Counted from the stretch's first letter, positions 44,061 through 53,723 are shown. The stretch: 64,000 bases of DNA from Roseinatronobacter monicus (GCF_006716865.1 NZ_VFPT01000001.1:3095001-3159000), one strand, 5' to 3'. Translations and numbers: made by a program. Notes: generated by a model not told the origin, from the letters alone.

Positions 44061-45034
44061 ACGCCACAAGCCTATTGCGCGCCTGCCCACAACGGGACGG
44101 GTGCCCGCTGGTGCGCCCGCGCGACCTGCGCCGCCTGAACATCACACCGCGCCTGAAAACCGTTGCGTTTGCGGCTGGCGTGTCGGTGTTGGTGCATCTG
44201 GGCGCGATGGCCGCCCTTGCACCGCGCGAAACCGCCCTCATCGCGGGCGGGGGCGAGGATGCGCCCGCCGCCCTTGGCACCAGCTTTGCCGATTTCGCCG
44301 AAGGGTTACTGACCCCGAGCGACTCCGAGCTTGTGGACCCCGACACGGCGGAGATGCCAAAGCCTGAAGCCCTGCCCGAACCCCTATCGCCCGCACCATC
44401 AGCGCCCACGCAACCCGCCCCAGCCCTGCCCATTGCTGCCGACCCAAGCGAAGCGGTGTTGCCTGCCGCACCGGAACAGGACCAGCCTTCGGTCACACTG
44501 GAACTGGCAGAAGCGGCACCACAAATTGACATAGCCGAGGCGACCCGCCCCGAAGCACTTGCCCCGGACACCTCCCCCACCGAGCGCGCGCCCGAGACAA
44601 GCCGCAAGCCGCCACCGCGACCGGACCGCACAGCGCAGGCGCAACCGACCCGCCAGCCCCCCGCGCCGCAAGGCAACGCCCCCCAAACGGCCACACGCGG
44701 CAGCCAGCAAGGCACGCAGGGCCAAGCGGCCAGCGAAGCACCCGCACGCGCGCAGGCCACCGCGCAAGGCAATGCGGCGGCGTCAAACTACCCCGGCGAA
44801 GTGCTGCGGCGCATACAGCGTGTGCGTCAGGCCCGAAGCCCTGCGCGCGGGCAGGTGCTGGTCAGTTTCAGCGTTGGCCAGAATGGAGCCTTGGCCGCCG
44901 TCTCGGTCGCGCGCTCGTCCGGCCATGCGGGCCTTGACCAGACCGCTCTCGACCACATCCGCCGCGCAGCCCCTTTTCCGCCCCCCCCCAATGGCGCGCA
45001 ACGCCAGTTCAGTTTCGAGTTTGTGGGCCGATAG
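44057..45034 (+). CDS. tonB: TonB energy-transducing protein
   Basis: A 325-residue protein. It has a basic N-terminus, one membrane anchor (about residues 34-54), a long Pro/Ala/Glu-rich periplasmic linker (about 80-240) and the C-terminal TonB domain (NYPGEVLRRIQRVRQARSPARGQVLVSFSVGQNG). It links ExbBD to outer-membrane receptors. It closes the five-gene operon and is likely dedicated to haem uptake. Confidence 0.87.
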   Translation: MNATSLLRACPQRDGCPLVRPRDLRRLNITPRLKTVAFAAGVSVLVHLGAMAALAPRETALIAGGGEDAPAALGTSFADFAEGLLTPSDSELVDPDTAEMPKPEALPEPLSPAPSAPTQPAPALPIAADPSEAVLPAAPEQDQPSVTLELAEAAPQIDIAEATRPEALAPDTSPTERAPETSRKPPPRPDRTAQAQPTRQPPAPQGNAPQTATRGSQQGTQGQAASEAPARAQATAQGNAAASNYPGEVLRRIQRVRQARSPARGQVLVSFSVGQNGALAAVSVARSSGHAGLDQTALDHIRRAAPFPPPPNGAQRQFSFEFVGR

Positions 45035-45237
45035 ACAGCGTTTGGGCATCGCCATATTAAGCGCGCATCCCCGCTCGACCCAATCGGTGAAGGGGTCAAG
45101 CCCCGATCTTGGGGCGGATGAATGGACGACATGCAAGACCTGAATTTGCATTCCGCACCCCCAAAGGACTATCATGATATGCAAAAAGGCGATCAAGGGC
45201 ACCGCAACTGGTGCTTGATGCGGACAAGGAGGTAGGG

Positions 45238-45885
45238 ATGGCTGAGGATTCGCGCGATGAACCTCTTACGTCGCTGCGCGCGGGCACGACCGATGCCCAA
45301 GCCGTGCAGACCTATTATGACGACTGGGCCGACAGCTACGATGCAGAACTGGACTCGTGGCACTACCGCGCACCAGAGGATGCAGCCGATCTGCTTCTGC
45401 CGCATCTTGCAGCCGGTCAGCGCGTTCTGGATGTCGGATGCGGCACCGGGTTGCTGGGGCGGGCCTTGTGCGCGCGGGCCAAGGTGTCGGTTGATGGTCT
45501 GGATATCTCCACCGCGTCACTGCAACAGGCGCAAAGGCGCGGCCTGTATCACCAGTTGACGCAGCACGATCTACAAAATCTGCCCTTGCCAGTGCCTGAC
45601 AACGCCTATGATGTCGCTGCATCAATCGGCGTGCTGACTTATATCGCGGATGCCGGGGCCCTGCTGCGCGACCTGTGCCGCGCGGTGCGCAGCGGCGGCA
45701 TGATCGCGTTCACCCAGCGCACCGATCTGTGGCAGGAGCGGCGCTTTGACGACATGATTGCGCGGATCGAGGGGGCGGGCCTTTGGCAGCGGCACCATAT
45801 CAGCACGCCAAAACCCTATCTGCCGCGCAATGCCGAGTTTGCAGACGATATCAGGGTTATTCACACGCTTTGCCGCGTTGTCTGA
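45238..45885 (+). CDS. SAM-dependent methyltransferase (class I)
   Basis: A 215-residue enzyme. TYYDDWADSYDAELDSWHYRAPE at residues 25-47 is the usual start of this subfamily, and VLDVGCGTGLLGRALCARA is the SAM-binding loop. VDGLDISTASLQQA, the LPVPDNAYDVAASIGVLTYI motif and GGMIAFTQR follow. The methyl acceptor is unknown. ATG 45238 has AAGGAGG at good distance. It stands alone between tonB and a convergent ligase gene. Confidence 0.8.
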   Translation: MAEDSRDEPLTSLRAGTTDAQAVQTYYDDWADSYDAELDSWHYRAPEDAADLLLPHLAAGQRVLDVGCGTGLLGRALCARAKVSVDGLDISTASLQQAQRRGLYHQLTQHDLQNLPLPVPDNAYDVAASIGVLTYIADAGALLRDLCRAVRSGGMIAFTQRTDLWQERRFDDMIARIEGAGLWQRHHISTPKPYLPRNAEFADDIRVIHTLCRVV

Positions 45886-45918
45886 GGGCGCCCGCACAAC
45901 GCCGGTCCGCACCGCGTT

Positions 45919-47544
45919 TCACGACCCCTGTTCAGCATCGCGCAACGCGCGGCGCATGATCTTGCCTGTCGCTGTCATGGGCAAGCTGTCACGAAAGACC
46001 ACCTTGCGCGGGGCCAGATGGGGGCTGATGCGACTGCGCACACGTTCAATCAGCGCGGCGTCCAGTCCGGCCTCGTCAGCGCCCGCGCGCAGCACCACAT
46101 AGGCGCAAACGGATTGGGTTCGTATGGGGTCTGGAACACCCACAACAGCGGCCATCACCACATCGGGATGCCCTGTAAGGCAATCCTCAATCTCGCTTGG
46201 GCCGATACGATAGCCAGCCGAGGTGATGACATCATCCTCGCGCGCAACATATCTGAAATTGCCCTGCCCGTCGCGCACCCCAAGATCGCCTGTTCGCATC
46301 CATGCGCCGATAAACTTCTCAGCCGTCTGCGCGGGCTGGTTCCAGTAGCGCAGGAACATCGCCGGAGTGCCTTTGCGCACAGCTATTTCGCCAACCTCAC
46401 CGTCAGGCAGGGCCGTGCCATCATCATGGATAATCGCCACGTCGAACCCCGGTGTGGCCTTGCCCATACACCCCGGCACCGTGTCCATGACACTCGCGCA
46501 GCTTGTGACCATCAGATTGCACTCTGTCTGGCCATAAAATTCGTTGATATGCGTGTTCAGGGCCGTGCGTCCCCACTCCAGCACCTCAACGCCCAGACTC
46601 TCGCCCCCGGACCCGATAGAGCGGATATTCACGGATTGGGGCACGCGCGCATCGCGCATCAGCTTCAGCGCTGTGGGCGGCAGAAACAGATTGCGCACCC
46701 CGTGCCGCGCGATCAGATCAAAGGCCGCATCAGGGTCGAATTTCCGCATACGGTGGCTGACCAGCGGCACCCCGTAATAGAGGCATGGCAGGGCCATATT
46801 CATCAACCCTCCGATCCATGCCCAATCGGCAGGAGTCCAGCCCGTATCGCCGGGCTGGGGGAAGAACGCATGATGCAACTCGACCGAGGGCAGATGCCCG
46901 CTCAGAAAGCGGTGCGCATGCAGCGCGCCCTTGGGCGCACCGGTTGTGCCAGATGTATAGATAATCATCGCCGGATCATCCGGCCCTATATGCACGGGGT
47001 CCAGATGCGGGCTGGCGGCGGCGATTTCCGCCCAGAAATCCCGCACAGGGGCAGCAGCGCCGTTCAGCGCATAGATTTCGCGCAGTTCCGGCAGTTGCGC
47101 GCGCAGGGACATGATCTTGTCCAGATCGCCAATATCCGTGACGATCACGCGCGCGCCACTGTCGCCCAAGCGAAACAACAGCGCGTCCGGCCCGAACAGG
47201 GTGAACAGCGGCAGGACGATTGCGCCCAGTTTCAGGGCGGCGAAATGGCTTATCAGCACGGCTGGCCCTTGCTGCAACAGCACCGCCACACGGTCCCCGC
47301 GCCGCACACCGCGCGCGCGAAATGACTGCGCCAGACGGTCCGAGGCGCGGGCCATCTCGCCATAACTCCAGTGTCGCGCGGTCCCATCGCTGGCCACGTC
47401 AATCAGGGCGGTCTTGTCGGGCGCGCGGGCGGCCCAACTGTCACAACAGCGCAGCGCGATATTGTGCTGCGCAGGGTGCGGCCATTGAAACTGCGCGCGC
47501 AACGCCGCCCAGTCGCGGCCAGCAGGCAAGACCGATCTGCTCAT
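45919..47544 (-). CDS. AMP-dependent acyl-CoA/acetyl-CoA synthetase family enzyme
   Basis: A 541-residue ANL enzyme. IIYTSGTTGAPKGALHAH is the P-loop, FYGQTECNLMV the central motif, WMRTGDLGVRDGQGNFRYVAREDDVI the hinge, and PMTATGKIMRRALRD holds the catalytic Lys. The WGDTGWTPADWAW-like segment (GDTGWTPADWAWIGGL) matches medium-chain and acetyl-CoA synthetase-like proteins. Start ATG 47544 fits the family N-terminus. The upstream in-frame codons lack family similarity. Substrate: a short or medium-chain acid. Confidence 0.8.
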   Translation of the reverse strand: MSRSVLPAGRDWAALRAQFQWPHPAQHNIALRCCDSWAARAPDKTALIDVASDGTARHWSYGEMARASDRLAQSFRARGVRRGDRVAVLLQQGPAVLISHFAALKLGAIVLPLFTLFGPDALLFRLGDSGARVIVTDIGDLDKIMSLRAQLPELREIYALNGAAAPVRDFWAEIAAASPHLDPVHIGPDDPAMIIYTSGTTGAPKGALHAHRFLSGHLPSVELHHAFFPQPGDTGWTPADWAWIGGLMNMALPCLYYGVPLVSHRMRKFDPDAAFDLIARHGVRNLFLPPTALKLMRDARVPQSVNIRSIGSGGESLGVEVLEWGRTALNTHINEFYGQTECNLMVTSCASVMDTVPGCMGKATPGFDVAIIHDDGTALPDGEVGEIAVRKGTPAMFLRYWNQPAQTAEKFIGAWMRTGDLGVRDGQGNFRYVAREDDVITSAGYRIGPSEIEDCLTGHPDVVMAAVVGVPDPIRTQSVCAYVVLRAGADEAGLDAALIERVRSRISPHLAPRKVVFRDSLPMTATGKIMRRALRDAEQGS

Positions 47545-47788
47545 GACATTAGATGCCGCAGCCGTGGTTTTGGGTGGCCCGTATAAATCATGATATGCCC
47601 CTTGCAGACGGTAAGCGCGAGAATAGGCGGAGCGCGCCCTTTCGACAACCACGCCGTACGCGCAACAGCCGCGCATCCGACCCCGACACGCCGCGCCACA
47701 CCAGCTGACATGAGGGTTTCACATTCTGCCCCGATAAATCTAGTCTGGGCACAAACACAGCACACGCGCAGAATGTACAGGATATCAC

Positions 47789-49015
47789 ATGACAGATGAG
47801 GTCGAGCACACCGACCCCCACCCAAAGGACCAAAGCCAAGGCACAGCGGGCGAGGTGTTCTTGGCGTTTCTAAAGCTGGGTCTGACCTCGTTCGGCGGGC
47901 CAATCGCGCATCTGGGCTATTTCCGCGATGAATTGGTCACGCGGCGGCGCTGGCTGAATGACAGTGCTTATGCCGATCTGGTGGCGCTATGCCAGTTCCT
48001 GCCCGGTCCGGCTTCCTCTCAGGTCGGGTTTGCGCTGGGGCTGATGCGCGCGGGCTGGTTGGGGGCACTGGCGGCGTTTGTCGCCTTTACGCTGCCATCC
48101 GCGCTGGTGCTGCTGGTCTTTGCCATGACAGCAACCAACATCGCCGGGCCTGTGGGAACAGGTGCGCTGAACGGGCTGAAGATTGTCGCAGTTGCCATCA
48201 TCGCCCAAGCCGTCTGGGGCATGGCAAAGAACCTCTGCCCCGACAAGGAGCGCGCGTTGATTGCCGTGGCCGCTGTTGCCGTGCTGGCGTTTGTGCCGGG
48301 AGCGTTTGGCATGGTGGGCGCGATTGTGCTGGGCGCAGTGGCGGGGCTGATGCTGGGGCGCGGGGCGGGAACCCCTGTTGGCGGCCATGTCACCATGCCG
48401 GGATCACGCGGGGTGGCACTGGGGGCGCTGGTTGCGTTTTTCGCGCTGCTCGCCTTGCTGCCGCTGCTGGCCGGGCAAGGGCAGGGTTTCGCGGTAATCG
48501 ACAGCTTCTACCGCGCGGGCGCGCTGGTATTTGGGGGCGGGCATGTGGTGCTGCCGCTGTTGCAGGCCGAAGTTGTGTCCCCCGGTTGGGTGTCGCCAGA
48601 TGATTTCCTTGCCGGATACGGGGCGGCTCAAGCGGTGCCGGGGCCGCTTTTCACCTTTGCGGCCTATCTGGGCGCAGTGCTGGGGCCGGACCCAAGCGGC
48701 ATGGCCGGAGCGGCGCTGGCGCTGGGGGCGGTGTTTTTGCCGGGGTTCTTGCTGCTGGTCGGTGTGCTGCCCTATTGGGACCAGTTTCGCGCAATGGCGC
48801 GCGCGCAATCCATCATGCAGGGCGCGAATGCGGCTGTGGTCGGTATTCTGGGGGCGGCGCTGTATTCGCCTGTCTTTACCAGTGCCATTGGCGATATGCG
48901 CGATTTCGCGCTGGCGCTGGTTTGTTTCGTGCTGCTGATGGCATGGAAAGCCCCGCCTTGGGCGGTGGTGATCGTCGCGGCTTTGGGTGGGGTGGGTCTG
49001 GCCTTGGTGGGCTAG
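47789..49015 (+). CDS. chrA: Chromate transporter, ChrA family
   Basis: A 408-residue membrane protein with two homologous CHR halves of about 200 residues. Conserved parts are LKLGLTSFGGPIAHLGYFRDELV in the first half and RAGALVFGGGHVVLPLLQAEVV with FLAGYGAAQAVPGPLFTFAAYLGA in the second. It exports chromate or a similar oxyanion, perhaps sulfate-coupled. No chromate-responsive regulator is adjacent. It ends 9 bases before the convergent fusion regulator gene. Confidence 0.87.
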   Translation: MTDEVEHTDPHPKDQSQGTAGEVFLAFLKLGLTSFGGPIAHLGYFRDELVTRRRWLNDSAYADLVALCQFLPGPASSQVGFALGLMRAGWLGALAAFVAFTLPSALVLLVFAMTATNIAGPVGTGALNGLKIVAVAIIAQAVWGMAKNLCPDKERALIAVAAVAVLAFVPGAFGMVGAIVLGAVAGLMLGRGAGTPVGGHVTMPGSRGVALGALVAFFALLALLPLLAGQGQGFAVIDSFYRAGALVFGGGHVVLPLLQAEVVSPGWVSPDDFLAGYGAAQAVPGPLFTFAAYLGAVLGPDPSGMAGAALALGAVFLPGFLLLVGVLPYWDQFRAMARAQSIMQGANAAVVGILGAALYSPVFTSAIGDMRDFALALVCFVLLMAWKAPPWAVVIVAALGGVGLALVG

Positions 49016-49024
49016 CGGTAGGCG

Positions 49025-50773
49025 CTATTCCAGCAACCCCATGCGGCGCATCTTGTTGTACAGTGTCTTGCGCGACACGCCCAGATAGGCGGCGGTGTCC
49101 CCGCGCCGGAAACGGTTGCGGCGCAGCGCGTCCAGCAACCAGTCCCGCTCGCTCAGCGGTTGAACAAGCGCATCGTCATCCGCGCCGTCACCAGAGGGGC
49201 CATGCCCGATTGCTGCCGACAAGGCCGCCGACCCGATGGTGTTGCCTTCGGTGTGAAGGGCCGCGCGGTCAATGACCGCGCGCAGCTCTGGTGTGTTGCC
49301 GGGCCAGCCATGGGCCAGCAACAGCCGATAGCCATCGGCTGAAATCTGTCGCGTGCCCCCAAGCACCGCCAGCCGGTGGCGGGCAAGGGCAGGCACATCC
49401 TCGGGGCGTTCGCGCAAAGGGGGGATCTCGATCTTGCCTGCCTGAAGGCATTGGGCCAGTGCTGCAATCAGGGCCGGTTCGCCCCCGGCCTCGGGCTGGC
49501 AGACAAGCACCAGCCGCGCGCCATGCTCGGGGCCAGCGGGGTCGCGCAGGCTGCCGACAAGGCCCGGCATGTCTTGCTCCAGCCAATCGGCAAGCCTGGC
49601 TTGCACAACGGTGGAGAGGGCCTCGGCATTCTCGATCACGACGGTTGCGCCCGATCTGGCCAGCATCCCTTGGCGACGCGGCGCTTCACCGAACAAAAGC
49701 GCTTCGGGATCAGCCTTCGGGTTCGCGGCACGCAGCGTCAGCAAGGGGCCAGTGCGCTCGGAAAGCGGATGCAGCGCGCGCGCCAATGCCCCGCGACCCA
49801 GACCCGCCTCGCCACAGATCAGGGCGGGAATGCGCGTAGCCGCCAGCCGTGTGACTTGTTCCAACACCGCCAGCACAAATTCCGACTGCCCCACAATGCC
49901 CGCAATCCGCGCCGTGCGGCCCAACTCGCGCGTTTGCGCGGTGTTGGCTTGCTTCAACAGCCCGAAGGCCTTGAACGCAGAGGTCCGCTCGGTCACCGAA
50001 AATTCCAGCGGCACACGGTCGAGTGTGGAGCCGCCGACATAACCATCGGCGCGCGCCTCGTCGCAGACGCGAAACATGTCATCGGGGTTGATGATCGGCC
50101 CCCCTTCGACAAAGCACAGCGTTTCGGGCGCGCGGGCGCGGATCGAGGTGAAGATACGCCGCGCGCGGTCGGCCGCTTCTGCAATGGTGAAGCTTTGCGC
50201 CACAGATTGCACACCCCCCGCATTCCAGCCAAAATTCAGGCAGATCATGGCCACCTCTGCCTCGATCAGTTGGGCAATCTCGGCGCGGGTTTTGGCATAG
50301 CCAAGGGTCAACAGCCCCGCGCGCCGCGCCAGTGCCAGCATATGCGCCTCGCGGGCGAAACCCAGACCGGCTTCTTCCAGTGACTGGCGGAACCGGCCAT
50401 CAAAATGAATCGAAGACGGAAAGTTGACGATGCCCTGATAGCCGACATCGCAGGCCTGCTGCACAAGCTGCTCAGGGCTGGTCGCCGGATCAAAGCACGA
50501 CGCGCCAAACAGAACCGGCACCGAGACGCGGTCCAGTATCTCGCGGCGCGCAAATGTATCGGTGAACTGGTTTGCATTGCTCAGCGGCAGCAATGCCGCC
50601 AGCGAGGCCGCGCCCATCACCCGGTAGCGCCCCGCATTCAGCGCCAGCAAAAAATCAGCCCCGCCGCGCACAGCCGCCTCGGCGGTCATGCCCACGCCAA
50701 TTGCCCCGCCAATCAACAGCATTCCGCTGCCGGGCGCGCGTTTTTGCAACATGTGGTTCAGTGCAACTGTCAT
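49025..50773 (-). CDS. TIM-barrel (PF09370) - AAA+ - Fis HTH fusion regulator
   Basis: A 582-residue fusion. Residues 1-280 are a Tm-1 C-terminal-type TIM barrel, also called PEP-hydrolase-like (IGGAIGVGMTAEAAVRGGADFLLALNAGRYRVMG, GYQGIVNFPSSIHFDG, FVEGGPIINPDD). Residues about 305-500 are an AAA+ domain like that of sigma-54 activators (VGQSEFVLAVLEQV, GEAGLGRGALARALH). The C-terminus has a Fis-type HTH (RGDTAAYLGVSRKTLYNKMRRMGL). The Walker A is altered (GLGRG in place of GTGKE) and the GAFTGA sigma-54 loop is absent. It therefore probably regulates without sigma-54, sensing a metabolite through the barrel. It is 83 bases downstream of another TIM-barrel gene. Confidence 0.8.
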   Translation of the reverse strand: MTVALNHMLQKRAPGSGMLLIGGAIGVGMTAEAAVRGGADFLLALNAGRYRVMGAASLAALLPLSNANQFTDTFARREILDRVSVPVLFGASCFDPATSPEQLVQQACDVGYQGIVNFPSSIHFDGRFRQSLEEAGLGFAREAHMLALARRAGLLTLGYAKTRAEIAQLIEAEVAMICLNFGWNAGGVQSVAQSFTIAEAADRARRIFTSIRARAPETLCFVEGGPIINPDDMFRVCDEARADGYVGGSTLDRVPLEFSVTERTSAFKAFGLLKQANTAQTRELGRTARIAGIVGQSEFVLAVLEQVTRLAATRIPALICGEAGLGRGALARALHPLSERTGPLLTLRAANPKADPEALLFGEAPRRQGMLARSGATVVIENAEALSTVVQARLADWLEQDMPGLVGSLRDPAGPEHGARLVLVCQPEAGGEPALIAALAQCLQAGKIEIPPLRERPEDVPALARHRLAVLGGTRQISADGYRLLLAHGWPGNTPELRAVIDRAALHTEGNTIGSAALSAAIGHGPSGDGADDDALVQPLSERDWLLDALRRNRFRRGDTAAYLGVSRKTLYNKMRRMGLLE

Positions 50774-50856
50774 GGTTTGGGCCGCCCTCGCACTGGAATG
50801 CCTAGCATATCTGACAGTATCCTTGCCATGTATCGATGCAAACACCGCCATCGCAA

Positions 50857-51564
50857 TCAGGCATAATGCACCAATCCGTCGGCAAGGGCGCGTGCGGGGT
50901 CAAGCTCTGCACCGTAAGCATCGGGACAAAACAGGCGCAGGGGCACTGTGCAGCGCGGGCGCAGCGCTCGCAGCGTGTCGGCGGCGTCGCGCGCGGCGAT
51001 GGTGCGCGCGCGCCAGTCCGCCGATGGCAAACCGGGATGCACCACCAGCACCGACGCCCCATGATCCAGCATACGCTGGCCGTTTTCCGCAGTGGTGCAA
51101 AAGCCCGTCACAGACAAGCCTTGCTCGGCGAAACGCGCCAGCATCTGCGCCTCTCGGCGCAGGCCAAGGTCGGCGCTGTCAAACCCGCGCGCAGCGACAC
51201 CATCAATGATCTGGATGGTCGGAAAATTCGCCACGCCGCCTATTCCGGCGGAAGCCAAAAGCGCCACGACATCGCGCACCCGCAAAAAAGGATCAACGCA
51301 GAGCAATGCGGCACTTATGCCCGGTCGGGCCATTGGCTGGGGGTCGGAATGCGCGCCCTTCAGGGCATCAAACACAGCGCCGTTCACATCCAAAACCGGC
51401 AGCAATGCCAACAGATCGCGCTGTGCTGCGGGAATTTGCGCAAGCCACGGCGCGAATATTTGCGCGCTGTGCGATTCGCGTACCGGTTCGGGCGCAGGCA
51501 AGGCCATGCTGATCGACAGATCCGGCAGCAACTTGCGGTGCAACGCGTCTGATGAGTTACCCAT
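50857..51564 (-). CDS. Divergent PF09370-like TIM-barrel protein
   Basis: A 235-residue protein. GIGGVANFPTIQIIDGVAARGFDSADLGLRREAQMLARF and MLDHGASVLVVHPGL match the middle of PF09370 barrels. The glycine-rich N-terminal motif (IGGGAGTG in the intact copy at 60141) and the C-terminal [14 protein letters not shown] motif are missing. It may be a non-catalytic or degenerating paralogue. It lies upstream of the fusion regulator in the same direction and could be a partner or sensor. The ATG at 51564 is preferred to an upstream TTG. Confidence 0.68.
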   Translation of the reverse strand: MGNSSDALHRKLLPDLSISMALPAPEPVRESHSAQIFAPWLAQIPAAQRDLLALLPVLDVNGAVFDALKGAHSDPQPMARPGISAALLCVDPFLRVRDVVALLASAGIGGVANFPTIQIIDGVAARGFDSADLGLRREAQMLARFAEQGLSVTGFCTTAENGQRMLDHGASVLVVHPGLPSADWRARTIAARDAADTLRALRPRCTVPLRLFCPDAYGAELDPARALADGLVHYA

Positions 51565-51702
51565 TATTACCCATTTATCTGGCAAAATGGCTGTGGAAAC
51601 TTTGCCCTCTGCCCTGCAAAATCCCCTGACAAGACCAATTGATCGTCCGCCGCGCTGAGGGAGGAGCCATGATGGCTGCCAGCGCCTGACGAGGAGGAAA
51701 AC

Positions 51703-52596
51703 GTGTCCTTGCAGTTCATACTGACCGTCACCCTTAACGGGCTGACGCTTGCATCGCTATACTTTATCGTCGCTTGCGGATTCTCGTTGATATTCGGGCT
51801 GATGCGGACTGTGAACATGGCGCATGGTTCGCTTTATATGGTGGGCGCATATGTCGGCTTCGCGGTATACGACCCGCTTTATGCCTCAAGCGCATGGGCC
51901 TCGCAAGCGTGGCTGATCGGCATTGTGGCCGGGATCGGGGCTGCCGCACTGGTGGGCCTGATTATGCAGGTGGCCTTTCTGGGCTGGATGCAGGGGCAGG
52001 AATTGCGCCAAGCTCTGGTGACGATCGGCCTTTCAATTATCATTGCAGATCAGATCCTTGCGACCTTTGGCGGCAATCCGTTCCGGTTCTTCGCACCGGA
52101 TATGCTGTTTGGACCGGTCGAGGTGCCCATCATCGGGCGCTATCCTGTGTTTCGGCTGTTTCAGGTCATTCTGGCCATTGCTGTGGGGGTCGGATTGTGG
52201 CTGCTGCTGAACAAGACCAAGCTGGGCATCATTGTGCGCGCTGGCGTCGATGACCGGCAGATGCTGGCCGCTTGCGGGATCAATGTGCCGCTGGTGGCGG
52301 CCACGGTGTTTGCGCTTGGCGCAGGGCTGGCGGGTCTGGGCGGCGTCATCGGCGCAACCGCGCAGCCCATGTCGCTGGGCGTGGATGTCCGCTTTTTGCT
52401 GATGTCACTCGTGGTGGTGATTGTCGGCGGCATGGGGTCCATCGGCGGCACAGCACTGGGTGCGCTTTTGATCGGACTGGCCGAGCAATGGGGGCAGGTT
52501 CTGTTCCCGACCTATTCGGTGATCCTGACCTTCGTCATCATGGCCACGGTGCTGGCAGTCTGGCCGCAGGGCCTGTTGGGGAGGAAACCCACATGA
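51703..52596 (+). CDS. livH: Branched-chain amino-acid-type ABC importer, permease LivH
   Basis: A 297-residue permease with about eight hydrophobic segments. NGLTLASLYFIVACGFSLIFGLMRTVNMAHGSLYM and VDDRQMLAACGINVPLVAATVFALGAGLAGLGGVIG are LivH signatures. The start is GTG 51703 with GACGAGGAGG upstream. It overlaps livM by 4 bases. The substrate need not be an amino acid. The cluster context points to a compound processed by the Tm-1-like enzymes. Confidence 0.85.
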   Translation: MSLQFILTVTLNGLTLASLYFIVACGFSLIFGLMRTVNMAHGSLYMVGAYVGFAVYDPLYASSAWASQAWLIGIVAGIGAAALVGLIMQVAFLGWMQGQELRQALVTIGLSIIIADQILATFGGNPFRFFAPDMLFGPVEVPIIGRYPVFRLFQVILAIAVGVGLWLLLNKTKLGIIVRAGVDDRQMLAACGINVPLVAATVFALGAGLAGLGGVIGATAQPMSLGVDVRFLLMSLVVVIVGGMGSIGGTALGALLIGLAEQWGQVLFPTYSVILTFVIMATVLAVWPQGLLGRKPT

Positions 52597-53613
52597 TTGT
52601 CATGAGCACACGCCGCTGGGTGATGACTGGTATCGGCATTGCCTTTCTGATGACATTGCCGCTGCTGCTGCCCAATTTCTGGCTGGTCAATATCTTCGGT
52701 CGGGCACTGGTTTACGGGATCGTTGCCTTGTCGCTGACCTTTCTGGCGCATTACGGCGGGTTCGTGTCACTGGCGCAAACCATGATCGCAGGGGTTGCAG
52801 GCTATTCTGTGGCGATGATGGCGCCGACCGCCATTCCCCTTGGCGACGTCGCCTTGCCCTATGCGCTGGCCATACCGCTGGCGGTGCTGGCGGCAAGTTT
52901 CGCAGGCGCAGTGGTGGGCCTGATCGCAGTGAACACCCGCGAGATATACTTGCTGATGATCACCCTTGCGCTGGCCGTCGGATTCAGCCTGTTCGCGCAA
53001 TCCAACATCACATGGTTCAATGGCTATGAGGGCATTCGCAATGTGGTTGGCCCTGAAATATTTGGCCGCCCCTTCCGCACGCCGCTGGTGTTTTACTACA
53101 CCGCCCTGATCGTTGCGGTCCTGCTGTATCTGCTGGTTCTGTATGTGGTGCGCACGCCATTCGGGCTGGTGCTGCAAGCGATCCGCGATTCCGACCGGCG
53201 CACGGCTGCGATTGGCTTTCATGTGGGGCTGCACCGCGTTGCGTCCTTTGCGCTGGCCGGATTTATCGCGGGCTGGGGCGGTGTGCTGATTACCTTCTAC
53301 AATATCGGCATCACCCCCAGTTCAATCGGGCTTTGGGCCACAGTGGGTGTGCTGATTATGGCGGTGATCGGTGGCTTGGGCCATCCGCTGGGCGCATTCA
53401 TTGGCGCGCTGATCTTTGCCATGATGGACACGTTCGCGTCGTCTATCATCGGGCATGATCGGGCATGATCGCTTCAACACACTGATCGGACTTGCTTTTC
53501 TGGCAATCATCCTGCTGTCGCCGGATGGCGTCTGGGGGATGGGTGGCAGACTGGTGGCGGCACTGGGGTGGCGCCGCCGGAACAAGACTGCGGTCAGCGG
53601 GGACACCCGCTGA
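52593..53613 (+). pseudogene. livM: LivM-type permease with frameshift
   Basis: The gene reads as LivM from MIVMSTRRWVMTGI through GGLGHPLGAFIGALIFAMMDTFASS. A 10-bp tandem duplication then moves it out of frame, ending at TGA 53468 (291 residues). In the other frame the normal ending continues: FNTLIGLAFLAIILLSPDG and then VWGMGGRLVAALGWRRR, to a TGA at 53613. Deleting one copy of the duplication gives a complete 336-residue protein, the usual length. The last membrane segment is lost as it stands, so transport is probably impaired. Confidence 0.82.
53451..53470. repeat. 10-bp tandem duplication in livM
   Basis: GGGCATGATC is present twice in a row (53451-53460 and 53461-53470) and extends 3 bases at the left edge (ATC). 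The non-multiple of three shifts the reading frame. Such short perfect duplications arise and revert by slippage. Confidence 0.9.
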
Positions 53614-53723
53614 AACAAGGGGCGCGGCACCCGGACCCGACCGCCCCCACCTGTTGAACAAAGGGTCCAAGACTATCACCGCCGGGGAGGAGGAAACCCG
53701 GCACAACACGGAGGAGAGAATAC

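Noticed and set aside
49025..50773. Calling the fusion protein a sigma-54 activator
   Set aside because: The GAFTGA loop is missing and Walker A is altered, so sigma-54 contact is not supported.
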